From Myrica gale (taxonomy: Eukaryota; Streptophyta; Magnoliopsida; Fagales; Myricaceae): DNA of 64,000 nt. Shown piece by piece: positions 13,201-25,397 of the stretch. The stretch is from the NCBI GenBank assembly GCA_963930655.1, contig OZ005606.1, positions 12,481,501-12,545,500 on the forward strand, given 5' to 3'. Numbering within the stretch: position 1 is the first letter of the stretch; every line of letters starts with the position of its first letter. Below the pieces are notes generated by a model. The model worked only from the letters and a program-made list of their open reading frames with translations. It was not told the origin of the DNA and ran no database searches. A program made the translations under genes and the position numbers.

Positions 13201-16200
13201 CTAGTTTCTTAGGGATAAGGACAATAAAAGACATATTCAAGCTCCTAACAAACTGCCCCTCCCTAGCAAATTCATTAAACATCAACAACCCATCTCGCTT
13301 CACCACATCCCAACAAGCTTGAAAGAAAGCAATAGAAAAACCATCTGGGCCAGTCGCCTTATCCCCATTAAGGCTATTCACCACACTCGTCACCTCCCCA
13401 TCTTCAAAAGGTCTCTCAATGAACTCAGCATCCTCCCCCAAAATGCTATCGAACTCCAACTCATCCAGAAAAGGGCGCCAACCAAACGGCTCCTTATACA
13501 AAGAATAATAATAATCAATGATCGCTCCAGTAATCACAGACGGGTCCTCGACAACATCTCCCTCTAGCTCCAAACTCGAAATCGAATTGTTTCTCCTATT
13601 AGAGTTAGCAACTCTATGAAAGAACTTAGTATAGCGATCCCTCTCCTTAAGCCAAAGAGCCCTCGATTTCTGCCTCCAACTCAATCAACTGATCAAGCTC
13701 CCTTGAAACAAACAATTTCCTTTCCTTACCCTCCTCATCCGTATTGCCACCCTCATCCAAACCATCAAGAGAAGAGAGCTCCTGAAAAAACGAAGCTTTG
13801 CGAAAATTAAAATCCCCAAAGACATCCCTATTCCACACTTTAAGATCCATTTTCAAAGCTTTCAACTTCATATTAAGCACAAAACTGAGTGAACCTCTAA
13901 AAACATAGCCTTGCCACCACTCCCTAACCGACTCCACAAAACCATCCACCTTAAACCACATATTCTCAAAGCGAAAAGGTTTCAAGGACCCTCCCCCCAA
14001 TCTACCACCCTCCAACAGACTCGGGAAGTAATTTTAATACAAATGAGGTAACCTCCGCTGGATAAGCTCCGGGTACACCGCCTCCCAACAAGAACTAACC
14101 AAAAAACGATCATAGCACCCTTACTACCCCAATCCCCGACCGTTCACTGGGAAAACGAGCGACATTAAAATCCCCACCTATGCATCAAGGAAAACTCCAC
14201 AAAGACGAAATACCCGCCTGTTCACCCATAAAATCCTCCTACAACCGTCAGCATTCGGACAGTACACACCAGAAAAAACCCAAACAAAACCATCCTCTAC
14301 ATTCTTAAACATCACCGACACAGAGTAAGAATCAACACACGACTCCACCATCTCTAGAACCCGAGAATCCCAAAGAATCAAGATACCTCCCGAAGCACCA
14401 ATAGCCTCCAGAGTACACCACCTAACATGGGGACCACCCCACAACCGCCTCACCAAAACCCTCGAAATAGACGACACCTTGGTTTCTTGGAGACACAAGA
14501 TCTGCTTTCCACCTCCTTAACAAATTCCCTACACCCTTGCATTTTGACATATCATTTAACCCCCTAACATTCCAACCGATAATTCTAGGCTTCATAACAC
14601 ATTGGCTAAATCCCTCAAATTCCTACACTTCCTAGAACTAGAAGCATTAGAATCATAATTCACCGAAGACTCCAAAGCCTTAATTTCCCGCACCAACTTA
14701 CCCTCGATCTCCTAACAGATTTACCACACTGTTGTTCCCTCTCTAACTCTAAGGCAGCAAAAAAATTCAACAAATCAGACTCATGACCCTCACAAGAGAC
14801 TCCAACCAAGTGCCAAAAAGACTTAACCATTTTCAGCACCCAGCTTGAAGGTTCCTGTGAAGGTGCCAACATCCTCAAAGGCTTGACAAGCAAGCCAGAA
14901 TCTCCATTCTCAACAGCAACCAACTCCCTACCCAAACTTTCGGAGCCTTGTGGATTATGATGAACTGAGAAAGGTTCCAACGGAGCCTTTGCAACACCTA
15001 ACGAAACACCCACCTCAGCCTTAGCCTCCACAGGTGGGCTCGGGACCATAGAACCAAAATCCACCTCATTGAAAACTCCCACCACCTTCGGTGACTGGAC
15101 AATCCCAGTCGACAAAGGCACCACCAGCCCCTAGTCCTTACTAGCCACCACCCTTCGCACAGAAACACTTTCGCTTGACTGCCCCCGTAGCTGTACCTCA
15201 GGAGAGAAGGCACGAGCAACACACCCCGACGTGTTTTGCGACTCCACAGAAGGAACGGAAGCCACCATACCACACCCTGTCTTGTTCTGCGACTCCATAG
15301 AAGGATCAGAAGCCACTAGACCACACACCAGCATGTTCTGTGACTCCACAAGAGAATCAGAGGCCACTAGACCACACATCGGCATGTTCTGCGACTCTAC
15401 AAGAGGATCGGAAGCCACTGAACCACATGCCGGCATGTTCTGCGACACCCCAGAAGGATCGGAGGCCACCCAGCAGCTTGCCGGCATCATCTGGCCCTCC
15501 CCCGCAAGACCCAGTTCACCATTGCCATCGATAAAGAGATTCCTGACAATCCCCATCCCAGGCGATGTGGGCTCTGAAACAGCCCCTTCCTCCAGCAAAG
15601 ATGATGGGTCGGGCTCACCTAAGTGCACCCAAGACCCATCCTAGGATGGCCCAACCCAACCTGCTGCTGGGCTTCTCCACTAAAAGGAGTAGATACCAGC
15701 CCAGAATCGGTAGAGAGAGTCGAATCCTTTGCAGGCTGTTGCGCCACCAAACTGAAACCACAAACAAGACAAGAAAGGGCTCTGCTTGGTTCCAGGTCCA
15801 CCTCTTTGTTTTTGGCCAGCCCAAAACGCCACAACCATTTTCCTAAAAACTCTATTGAACAAGGGAAGCTGCCTAAGGCCCAACCCCTCAAACTGGATGG
15901 GAGAGCAAACCTTAGCCCAATTTAGAACATGAAACGTATGCTCATTTCTACCATTGTCCACATAAAATCCCTTTCTAATTTCTCCAATCTATTAGCTATC
16001 GCAATAAAGATTGGAAAAAAAGATTAAAAAAATTAAGTTGGAAGAAATGAAAGTGTGGATTTAATCATAGTAATTCTTCTCCCTTAGAAAGATACATACG
16101 CTTCCATCCTGTCAATCTTCTCTCCATTCTTTCAATAATTTCATCCCAGATATGAACACTTTTAAATATAGCAACCAAGGCAAGCCCTAGGTAAGTCATT

Positions 16201-19200
16201 GCATAGAAGAAACTCTACAACCCAGAATATCTGCCAATTCCTGAACATTTCCAATACTTCCAATTGAAATCACCTTCGATTTAGAAAGATTAATCTTTAA
16301 TTCCGAAATTGCCTCAAAGCATAAGAGCTAACACCGAAGACTACGAAATTGGTTCGCATCTGCCCTGCACAGAATTAGAGTGTCATCTGCAAACAACAAG
16401 TGCGAAATACACACCCCTCCTCCATTACCACCTCCAACGTCAAACGCTGCAATGGAACCTCTCAAAACCAATTCCGTCATCATCCTGCTTAATGCTTCTA
16501 TTTCAATTAAAAACAAAAAAGGTGAAAGAGAAACACGTTGGCGCAACCCACGAGATCCACCAAAGAACTCTTCAGGGGAACCATTCACAATCACCAAGAT
16601 GTTGGCAACGCCAAATTCGTCAGGAAAGGTGTCAGAGGGGAGCGAAACTCCTCGGGTGGTGTAGGAGAGTGGTTCTGTTGTGGCCGATGTGGAGTTTGTT
16701 GCTGCTCAGGCACTTTGTGTTCGTGTGGAGTTGGGTATTTTTGGGGAGAAGGAGATGGGTATTCTTGAGGGGTCCTCTGTGACTCCAAAAGGTTGTTTGG
16801 TGTTGTCCTTGACTATTGTCAAATCCAGCCTAGGTTAATAGTACAATAGGTAAATATATAAACTGGAGGCTAAGAATTCTTATTTGCATGGAAGATTCGG
16901 GTGATGCAAGTTATGGTAAACATACAGCTAAGTAAGAGAAAAAAAAAAGGATTTGGAAAGAATTTTCTGGGGAACATTTTCGTGTTAGGCCATTTGTGTT
17001 TTCAATTATACTGGAAGCTAAGTATGCTTCTGCAAATCTTTATAATTCGAGCTTTCTTGTTCTATTTTTGTTTTGATATAAGATATTGAACTTCAAATAT
17101 GCATGCATTGTGGTTTTGAAAAAACACCAATATAACATTTTGTTTTGAAATATGAACAGGTGATTTTGGGGTTGCAGCGCAGCTTACAAGGACCATGTCA
17201 AAGCGCAATACGGTAAATTATTTGTTTGCCTTAAATACAGATAATGTAGCTGGGCATACATATTTCCTTTTGTTCATTCATTCTTTCTTCTTTTTCGTAC
17301 CTGCTGCACTTCCTTTAAATTTTTGTTCTACGGGGCTGAAATTGCCAGAAGTGTTGGTTTCTTGGTGATGCTTATGTGATTTGGTATCCCTAGATTAGGA
17401 GACACAGATAAACGTGTAGGCAAGGTTCTATGATATACATGAGCACTTAATTAGATACACCTTCAGACAAAATGCCCTGATCTGTGTAGGATCAGGTTGA
17501 TTTCCTTGTGCTGTCTTTTATGATGTGTATCTGATATTTGATGCCAATTTTGTTCCACTGAAGGACTTATTGGTTTGTGTCTACCTTTCTATTCTACTGT
17601 AGTGCTCATATCACTTGTTATTTTCTCCATACTTTCAAAGTGATAGGTTCCTTAGAAGGTGATTGCCACTAGTCTAAAGCACCATAACATTTGATGATTT
17701 TTTTTCCTTGTACTTGGCAATTGGAATTCTTTTTGACTATCTATTATCTTTGTTCCAGTTCATTGGCACTCCACATTGGATGGCTCCAGAAGTTATTCAA
17801 GAAAGTCGCTATGATGGAAAGGTTCATATGTTTGGTCTCAGCACATTTAATTCTCTTTGAGCCTCTTAGTGGATTATTCATCCATGAAATATTCAAGCAC
17901 CTGTAAATGAAAGTAAAAATTTAATAGAGTACCTTGGACTTTTTGATGGTGAAAAAGAAAATCTTTTACAAGGAACAAAATCAGAATATGCGCTGTTAAC
18001 TGTTGCATAAATATAATGTTGATTATGAAAAACAGGAAGGCAGATTCTTGAAGAAAGCATTTTATTATTATTTTTTAACTGGAAAACCATGGATATTGGT
18101 ACATTTAATTCTCTGGAGCCACACCAATGAGTTTCCATGATACCCTTATACGCACTGAAAGCATATGAACCCACTCATTCCATGTCATTCTCACTTTAGG
18201 ATAAGTACAGCTTTTGAGGATTGTTTGTGGACATTGTTATTCACCTCCTCGAGAAATCAATGATCTTTTAGGATGACAACGATAATCATTTAAAGTGAAG
18301 TTCATTTACTCATCACCCACAGAAAAAGGTAAAGAAAAAGGAAGTGCACAAACGTCTTTTCACTTGAGTTCTTTGGTTGAATGTTACAGCCTTATTCAAA
18401 TCCAGGTGTTTGCTACATTTTTGGTTTCTTAGTTTGGGGGTATTACTGTTTCTCGCAAATTCCGGGTCTCTCCGACTTCATGGTAGTGTTATATTCTTTT
18501 TCCAGGTGGACGTATGGGCTCTTGGTGTGTCTGCAATTGAAATGGCAGAGGTATTTCTTCTACTTGTAAATGTTGAACACTTCGTGGGAGTTAAAAAAAA
18601 TTTGAAAGGCCAACCATCTTTATAAGTTGCTTGGAAGTGCAAATGTTTCCTGTTCTTTGATTATTTTCTTTTTCTTTTTTTCGTGCGCTGGGGGCTTGGG
18701 AGGGTGACAGGATTTGTGACTGCGTTGCCAAAATTGTCCTACTCTAGAGTTAAGGGGCTAGTGATGCCAAATTTCTCAGCTGGTTGGGGGGTTCTGATAA
18801 GCCTCAGAAAGTAATTGGTGAACAATGGGTTTGACAACTGGATTTTAGATCTCCATGCAATTTCTAGCATGTATTAAGCAAAGAATTATGGTATTAGCTC
18901 ATGTGAGAAATGGGTATTTTTGTGTTTGATGACTATTCACATAGATCCTTTCCTATGTGACATACAGTTGTTCATGTTTCTTGATAGCTCTAAATCCTTT
19001 GCCTCTTTTTTTTTTTTCAGGGACTTCCTCCCAGATCTGCAGTACATCCCATGAGGGTCAGTGCATGATTTCCATGTAATTTTTGAGTTTTTAGTATGTT
19101 GTAATTTACATTTCCATTTGTCACATTGTGCTCCATGTTCCTAGAAATTTGCTATTAATTTAGTGCTGATGAAGGATAATGTCTTTATCTTGTTTGTTTC

Positions 19201-22200
19201 TGTGTAGTGCATTGATAGTGTTAATTGTGAAATCTGTATACATTCTAGGTTATCGACAAGAGCTTCTATATTTTTTGTCCCGTTTCTCCCCTTTATATAC
19301 GTCCTTTGAACATGTTTTACATGGGTCAGTGTCATACAGTGACGCAGAAATATTTGACTTATTTATTTCTTGTTGATAGGTTTTGTTCATGATACACATT
19401 GAGCCAGCTCCAATGCTTGAGGATAAAGAGAAATGGTGCGTTTTTAAGCCATTACATTTGCATATTATAATAACATATCTTGTCAGTGGTTGCAATTTTT
19501 TTTTGGTGAGCCTTGTGAGTGGTTACTTGCAAGTAGTAATAGTTCATTTCAGCCACTTTGTTTCACATGGCTTTCTTACAATTCAAAGAGTTAGACAAAA
19601 GCAACAAGTATCCAATGTGCTAGACCATATAGCATTCATTTCTTATTTTTCCTTAAAAGGTGGTAGCACTTGTGAACCGTGTTACATCAGGCTGGTCCTC
19701 ATGATCGTTCTACTAACTTTTTTTTGTGGGTCTCTCTTTCCATCTAATTTCTGTATATGCGCATTTGAACTATGTATATCCGTGTCTACTGCTGTTAATG
19801 TACAAAAGATGAGAGAGAGGGAGGGAGAGGGAGAGAGAAAGAGAGACAGAGATGGGGGGAGAGGGAGGGGGAGGGGGGAGAGAGAGATAGAGAGATGCAG
19901 TTTCTTCATCCCTGGGATCTCTTTTTTGGTCATAGCCTTGAAGTTTGTGGGTTCAAAGCTATCCACAACTTGAAGAAGAGATGCAGTTGCTTCAAGTTCT
20001 TCTAGTGTGGGTCTAGGTGACTGTTGAGTAGATTTCTTTCCGTATTTTATTTTCTCGATTCTGTTTATATTTCAAAGTTGGTTCCCTAAATCAGAGGTTT
20101 GGTTTTTACATGTGACACTAAATCTTTCCTCGTATGGTGGTAATCTGGTCAGAAAGAAAAGAAGCAAATTATCTTTCTATTTGTACAGTAACATGCAATT
20201 TTCATCAAACTAAATTTGTCAAAATTTTGGGGGGAGAGAGAGATTTGTGCATTATAACCGTTGTTGCATTTGTAAAAATTTTGCTTTGTGATAAAATTTC
20301 TTACTTGAACCATGATCAATAACGTATCTGCTGTTCTCAAGCCTAGGTTATCTCCTTTGGCAGGTCTCTTGTGTTCCATGATTTTGTTGCGAAGTGCCTA
20401 ACAAAAGAGCCTCGTCTACGCCCTACTGCATCTGAGATGTTGAAAGTATGTTAAGTAGCATCGCCTCTTGTCTAATGAAAAAAAAAACACATTGTTGTTT
20501 AGTTTGTGCAATACATCAATAAGCTAAACATCTTGTCTCGTTGAAGCCTTATTTGAAATTGTACTACGACTCTAGTGTTTGCTGAGCTGTATAAATTAAT
20601 CCAGATGGTGTTTTATCATGTTCTGATTTCTCATGCTCCTGTTGTATCAAAGAGTTCTACGACATTTCAGTGGAACCTGGTTGCTGTAGGCTATATGGTC
20701 TGACCTATTCACCTCTAGAAGCAAAATTGGTCTAGCATTTTTAGCATCGTGTTTACACTAATGTCCCATAAGAGTTTGATCTCATACAATTCTTTTTGGC
20801 ATGAAGATATGATCATAAATTTTCTAAGAGATGCTTACATATTATTTGTTTAGGTTAACTATTGATTATAATCTCAGAAAGGGAGAAAACGTTTGTGGAC
20901 TTAAGTCTTCATATAGGCCTCCACATGGATTGTGCCGGTTCTAGTCCACACACATCTACCTACTTTTTCTTATTTTCTTTTCAGTCTTCATATTTAATTG
21001 CTTTTTGCTTACATTTTATGCATATTTCATTAATTTGTTGTATTTCATTCTGACTTGAGCTATGGTTTTGGCATTTCAAATGTAGCAAAAATTCACCGAG
21101 AAATGCAAAGATGGCCCTTCTGCAATGTTGCCTAAGATTGAGAAGGCAAGGAAAATTAGGGCCTCCATGGCTCTGCAAGTGCAAAATCTTTCTCCAACTT
21201 TACCAGGAGATGATGTATGTATAAGTTTTTCCCGTTGTCCATCCCCCCCCCCCTCCCTAAAGGAGAAAAACAGATGTCGCTCTCTGTGGGAGATATGTTA
21301 TCTTGTTTTGACTGCGGTTCAATTTCAAACAGCCACTGGTACCCCTGAAGCTAAATGAGGATTATGGAGACACTGTTCCATCAAGGTCTTATAATATGGG
21401 GCTTCAAGTTGCTAATGAAGTACCTGCAACTAGCACTGTGAGGAAGCAGCAGATGTTGGACGGTGCAAAACCGAGTGAAGAAGGTATTGCTTGTCTTTGG
21501 TTTTATATTGGCTTGTTGGACAAATTCTTGTAGGAGCACATATACTAGCAGATATTATGTTATGGTTCGGTCAGTGTAGACTGAGCTTTGTCGCAAAATT
21601 TAAGTGGCCCATTCAATTTGATTCATTCGAGTCCTCATGGTAATGACTTGTGGCCATCAACCTAAACCTGGTCAAGTGCGATTAAACGGAAATAGGTACC
21701 CCAGTTTATAAGAAAACTTGAACCATCTGTTAATCTGTGTCTGTGAGTGTCTGTGGAGATTGTTTTCTTTTCTCCATGTGTCATTAGCTTTTGAACAAAA
21801 ACCTCCTTTGAAGTAAAAACATCTGTGCGGGACCACATATGAACTGATTTTCTGATGGCACCAAAAACTTCTGCTGATGTTGATTGCATGCTTTAACTTG
21901 CCAACAAAATCATATATCGTTGATACTTGCTAGTCTTCTGTATGATTGTTGAGGAAGACCATCATCAACTCCAGGCGCTTGATCTTTTTCTACTAATTGT
22001 GTCCTGCGGGATACCAATCCCGGGTGTCCACAGAGTGAAATCCCAACCATCCATATAACAAATGGGATTCGGGATTAGCCGACCAAGGCTCATAATCACT
22101 GATGAAGCTTTCATATTAAGTTGAACAACACTAAGGGTGGGTTTGTGTTGTAAAATTTTTGTGTTGTTAAAATTTTTGATATTGGGTTTAGTGAAAAAGT

Positions 22201-24605
22201 GAAGAGAAGTAATTTTTTATGATTTGATGGGAGAGAGAGAGAGAGATTATATTGTAATATTTTATTGTGAGAGGGTGAAAAATTTTGTAAAATTTTTTCA
22301 TGCAAACACAACCTAAAATAGGCATAAATTTATACTGCAGAGAAACTTATTAAAGTATGTCAAAAGAAGGAACCATATCAAATTGTGATGAAGGATGTTA
22401 TGTCACCTTTGGGTTTCAACAGTCTGTAAGTATGTTACTAAAATGTACGTCTTATGGTGCTTCCCAATACTGATACATAGCTGTTGCTCTCTTGTCTAGT
22501 AGTCCATCATTAAGTGCACTTTTCTAGTAGTAACAGTCTTGGGATTGCTTGAACATTTAGTTTTAACTGTTATAGAGGAATAGGTAACTGAAAACAATTT
22601 ATAGAAGGGTAATAATTTGTTTTTTGAGATAGGGAGCCCTTAACTTTGGTTACATCTCCCGCTCTTATCGAAGAGCCAGTAGGTTATTACATCTTGCTAG
22701 AGGATGCTGCTTGCACCTGGGTATGCTTTCTGATCTATGTGAATTCTTTGTGTGACAGGTAACTTTGACACTGTAATAGTTCACGGTGCAGACAAGATAG
22801 TAAAGACAGCCACTCAGCCACAAGTTTCCAATGCTGAACAACCATCGCCTGCTCTTGAACATATTGATAGCCTTTCTGTTAGTAACATGGGAGAAGAATC
22901 AGCTGCACTCCAGTAATTCCCACACTACTTGTATCAAATGTTCATTTAGGCACCACAATCTAGCTTTTTTTTTATGCCCGTTTTGAAACTTGATTTTCAG
23001 TCTAGTACAGAATTAATTGTTTAACATGTAGAGCTGCACAGTTTGGTTTCAAAGCTCATCAAAGTTGATTTTGATTTTCCAAAAACAGTGATGGTTGTTT
23101 TGTGATATATATGGTTGTAGATTCCTAAAATGTTGTACTTTCATACTTTATTGGGTTGAGCAGAGACGTACCTGGCACTTATAATTGTGTTAGTTGTTTC
23201 CAATTCAAGAACTTTTGTTTTTTAAACTTCTCATTGAAATGATTGCGGTAAATTTTCAGAGTGGGGAATATAAGAAGTATTGATGCATCTAACACTTCAG
23301 TTGGAGAATCAAATTCTGTTACACTGCCCAGTAAGGCATCTCCTCACTCCATTTCTAGCTCTAGTGAGCAGAACCTCAAGGCAAAAGGTATTTCACAGGC
23401 AGAGGTTGGAGGTGGCAGTGGTATAAGCAGTAGCACATTGAAGAATGATACTGTTAGCCGGAAAGCTTTTGCGTTGCAAGATAAGGTAATATTCATTCTG
23501 AATGCAACGTTGACCCACATGATGAGTTCTATTTTATATACTAAAGATGCTTTAGAAGTAAGCAAATGAGTTGTTAGTCAGAGAGCTTTTGCATTGCGAG
23601 CATTAGAGATTTGGATCATCAGAAGATTTAACCATAGATAACTTATAATTTGTTGTCCAGAGGTTTATGGTGGCTTAATTGTTCTCTTTTCATTTTATTT
23701 TTCTTGTTTTTTCCTTGCGAAATGGCTGACTTTTAATGGTGATGGATTCTGGTCTTTTGTTTTATATCTTGCCTATTTGACTAGGCTCTTTTTCCTTTTC
23801 ACTCCGCTTAGAGCACTTGGGAAAACTTACTGCTATGGTTCCACACTGCGGCATGCTAACCTCAGTTTCATTATCAATGTCCTTGTAGCTCTGGTCCATA
23901 TATGCAGCTGGTAATACAGTACCCATTCCATTCTTGAGGGCAACCGATATATCTCCCATTGCTCTATTGTCAGACAATGTGCTTGGAGGAATGCAGCGGG
24001 ATAAAAGTGGAACTGTGACTGTAGATGCATTGCAGGAGCTCTTTACTGGTGATGGACAGTCTAAAAAGGGTCGAAGAGGACAAAATGAGGTGTTACACCT
24101 AATCTCTCTCTCTCTCTCTCTCTCTCTCGCTCGCTCGCTCTTTGACGTTTGGATCTGTGTTCCTCATCCATTTGATGTGCTGCAGATGCCCCTTCCTCCA
24201 GGCGTTTACCAAAGGCTTACTTCAAGTTCTACACTACTGAATTTGGCACAGGCTTTAGCATACCACAAAACGTATGTCTTCTCTTCTCCAATTGTATTTT
24301 CCTGTTGATTACTAGCAGCATTTTCTTTGTCCAGCAGAGTCACCATGGAGTCGAGCAAAATTTTGAGAGCAAGTGGTCATAGGTCTCTGCCCCTTTGCTT
24401 GCGGAGAGATGTTTCCAATGTCACTTATCGTTTAGTTGAAAGGCTTTCCACTAAAACTGACAATTACATAAATGGCTGCTTTTCTTGTTGGGAAACCGTT
24501 TGCAGGTGTTACGAAGATATGCCACTTCAGGAGCTGCAGGCAACACAGGAGCAACAGACCATTCAAAATCTTTGTGATACACTTAGAACTATTCTGCGGT
24601 TGTAG
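7244..24605 (+). CDS. SIK1: Ste20/MST (Hippo)-type serine/threonine protein kinase, SIK1-like
   Basis: There are 18 exons: 7244-8039, 8289-8377, 8470-8577, 8666-8773, 9000-9090, 17160-17212, 17759-17821, 18506-18550, 19021-19056, 19380-19435, 20364-20445, 21086-21214, 21333-21483, 22759-22912, 23260-23485, 23889-24089, 24186-24271, 24506-24605. All phases agree, giving 857 aa. The acidic, Ser-rich N-terminus (1-256) is followed by a kinase domain (about 257-510): glycine loop [12 protein letters not shown] Lys288, HRDIKGGN with Asp381, DFG Asp399, and GTPHWMAPE. The GTPHWMAPE activation loop is typical of Ste20/MST kinases. The tail ends [13 protein letters not shown]. Arabidopsis SIK1 (At1g69220, about 836 aa) works with MOB1 in growth control. 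The family match is from memory; function here is inferred. Intron 5 (8.1 kb) carries antisense LINEs and intron 13 a MITE. The reading frame is intact. Confidence 0.93.
9700..11017 (-). mobile_element. LINE-1 copy, 3' part (antisense in kinase intron 5)
   Basis: The 3' end is an A-tail on the - strand (T-run 9700-9708 followed by ATAAGT). Decayed zf-RVT/C-terminal coding sequence follows, with a recognisable piece at 10052-10234 ([15 protein letters not shown]). A 226-bp tandem duplication lies at 10588-11017. The element is interrupted at 11017/11018 by a second LINE and continues at about 15826. It has stops and frameshifts throughout. Confidence 0.8.
10588..11017. repeat. 226-bp tandem duplication inside the older LINE
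   Basis: Two adjacent copies start CAATCATGCCAGAATCGAAC at 10588 and 10814 and run in parallel to AAGCTAT...TTTCT-GAGCAAAA, with roughly 90% identity and small indels, including a 12-base difference near 10910. The second copy is truncated by the inserted younger LINE. Confidence 0.85.
11018..15825 (-). mobile_element. L1-clade LINE nested in the older LINE (antisense in kinase intron 5)
   Basis: The T-run at 11018-11028 is the A-tail on the - strand. Reading the - strand from the right: a Pro/Ser-rich ORF1 linker with 17-aa repeats (15640-14660), AP-endonuclease (14500-14040, with [11 protein letters not shown] and [14 protein letters not shown]), a linker (14015-13647), reverse transcriptase (13684-12107; [39 protein letters not shown], palm FADDT), and zf-RVT (11735-11085; [13 protein letters not shown]). 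No RNase H domain follows. Frames are broken several times, though long open stretches suggest moderate age. Its 5' end lacks the ORF1 N-terminus, as usual for 5'-truncated LINEs. The 3' end is shared in sequence with the host LINE, so both belong to related families. Confidence 0.88.
15225..15485 (-). repeat. 51-bp (17-aa) tandem repeats in the LINE ORF1 linker
   Basis: Five in-frame 51-bp units start at 15230, 15281, 15332, 15383 and 15434 (plus-strand motif CATGTTCTGCGACTC). On the coding strand each encodes a variant of [17 protein letters not shown]. The unit length is a multiple of three, so the repeat keeps the frame open. Confidence 0.88.
15826..16610 (-). mobile_element. Older LINE copy, continuation 5' of the nested insertion
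   Basis: The sequence resumes with the motif CGCCACAACCATTTT, which also follows GAGCAAA in the duplicated segment near 10777; this shows it is the other half of the LINE cut at 11017. The - strand encodes reverse transcriptase parts (16597-16328: [42 protein letters not shown]). The LINE stops abruptly near 16610 within the RT. Confidence 0.78.
16610..16845 (+). other. GC-rich segment at the LINE 5' junction, possibly an inverted LINE 5' piece
   Basis: Directly beyond the LINE breakpoint the base composition stays GC-rich. The + strand has a frame with residues like [19 protein letters not shown] and [15 protein letters not shown], which is compositionally like an ORF1 linker. An inverted 5' piece is what twin priming produces. 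No direct homology to the neighbouring ORF1 was seen, so this is a guess. Confidence 0.25.
22135..22313. mobile_element. Tourist-like MITE, copy 2, in kinase intron 13
   Basis: The element begins GGGTGGGTTTGTGTTGT and ends CATGCAAACACAACC, with TAA on both sides (22132-22134, 22314-22316). It is closely related to the copies at 6723 and 44666 and lies between exons ending at 21483 and starting at 22759, away from the splice sites. Confidence 0.85.
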
Positions 24606-25397
24606 ATAGGCAACTCCTGCGCTTTTTTACTTTCTGATTTTATTTTATTTGTTTATCTATTTAGTATTGTGGGAAGTTTCGAGTGGCCAGAACTGGGTGG
24701 TAGTAGTTGTGACGGAAGGTTATAGTTGTAGAGACGGCTAATTTCCCTTTTCTGTACAGCTGGGTAATTTTCCAATTCGTAATCTTATGTTAGAGCTTAT
24801 GGAGTGGAGTTATGGAGTGGAGTTATATTTTTATTTTCTCTTTTTTTGGTCCTTGTTTTAGGAGCATAGAAAAGCGACTGTGCCATTGAAGCTTCTAAAA
24901 TTATGCCCCGCTCTATAACATGCCGGTCAAGTATGATGTAACTCTGACGGGTGCGTCTCTTCTCGTACAATACTACTTTCAAGTATATGGAGTCCAAATA
25001 TATGATAGTTGCCAAGGATACGTATTTTGATAAAAATAGACTAAACAAAATAATCTCAGAAAAAGAATTGTTGAATTTTGTAAGATATATTCTTTGGATT
25101 AATTTGAGATAAATAAAATTACTTCTTGAAATGAACGAAAATTCGTATGTTAATCGTCATGCTAAACTGCCTAGAAAAAAATAATGTTTCTTGCGAAACT
25201 AACAAAAAGCTCACGCTCAAGAGATGGGTAGTGTCGTTCTTCCAAGCTCTGGGAATCGGCCGAATCTTCGGGAGTGAATGAGGCACAGGTAACACAAGTC
25301 CAGGGAAAATAAAGACGAAGGCAGACGCGGAGGCAGCGCTACTTAAAAGGAAAAGCGTGGGTACACCTGAACCCAAGAGAGTAGGGGGCCGAGAACA
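24606..25397. other. Short intergenic region between kinase and RimP genes
   Basis: It holds the kinase 3' UTR (24606 to roughly 24850) and the RimP promoter/5' UTR. The AT-rich stretch 25020-25140 shows nothing else. The genes are only 0.8 kb apart in the same direction. Confidence 0.6.

Larger units (their letters stand above)
9091..17159. other. Giant intron 5 of the kinase gene, filled by LINEs
   Basis: The donor GTGAGC follows codon phase 1 at 9090 and the acceptor AACAG precedes 17160. The intron splits the kinase domain between the catalytic loop and DFG. About 7 kb of its 8.1 kb is LINE sequence in antisense orientation. Remaining stretches (9091-9699 and 16850-17159) are ordinary AT-rich intron sequence. 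Confidence 0.9.

Noticed and set aside
19800-19966. Open frames rich in Arg/Glu/Gly or Ser/Leu/Pro
   Set aside because: They are translations of a GA microsatellite (about 19808-19892) within a kinase intron.
22339-22429. Possible extra kinase exon ([13 protein letters not shown]) between exons 13 and 14
   Set aside because: Exons 13 and 14 already join in phase to give [12 protein letters not shown], as expected; adding this piece brings a stop.
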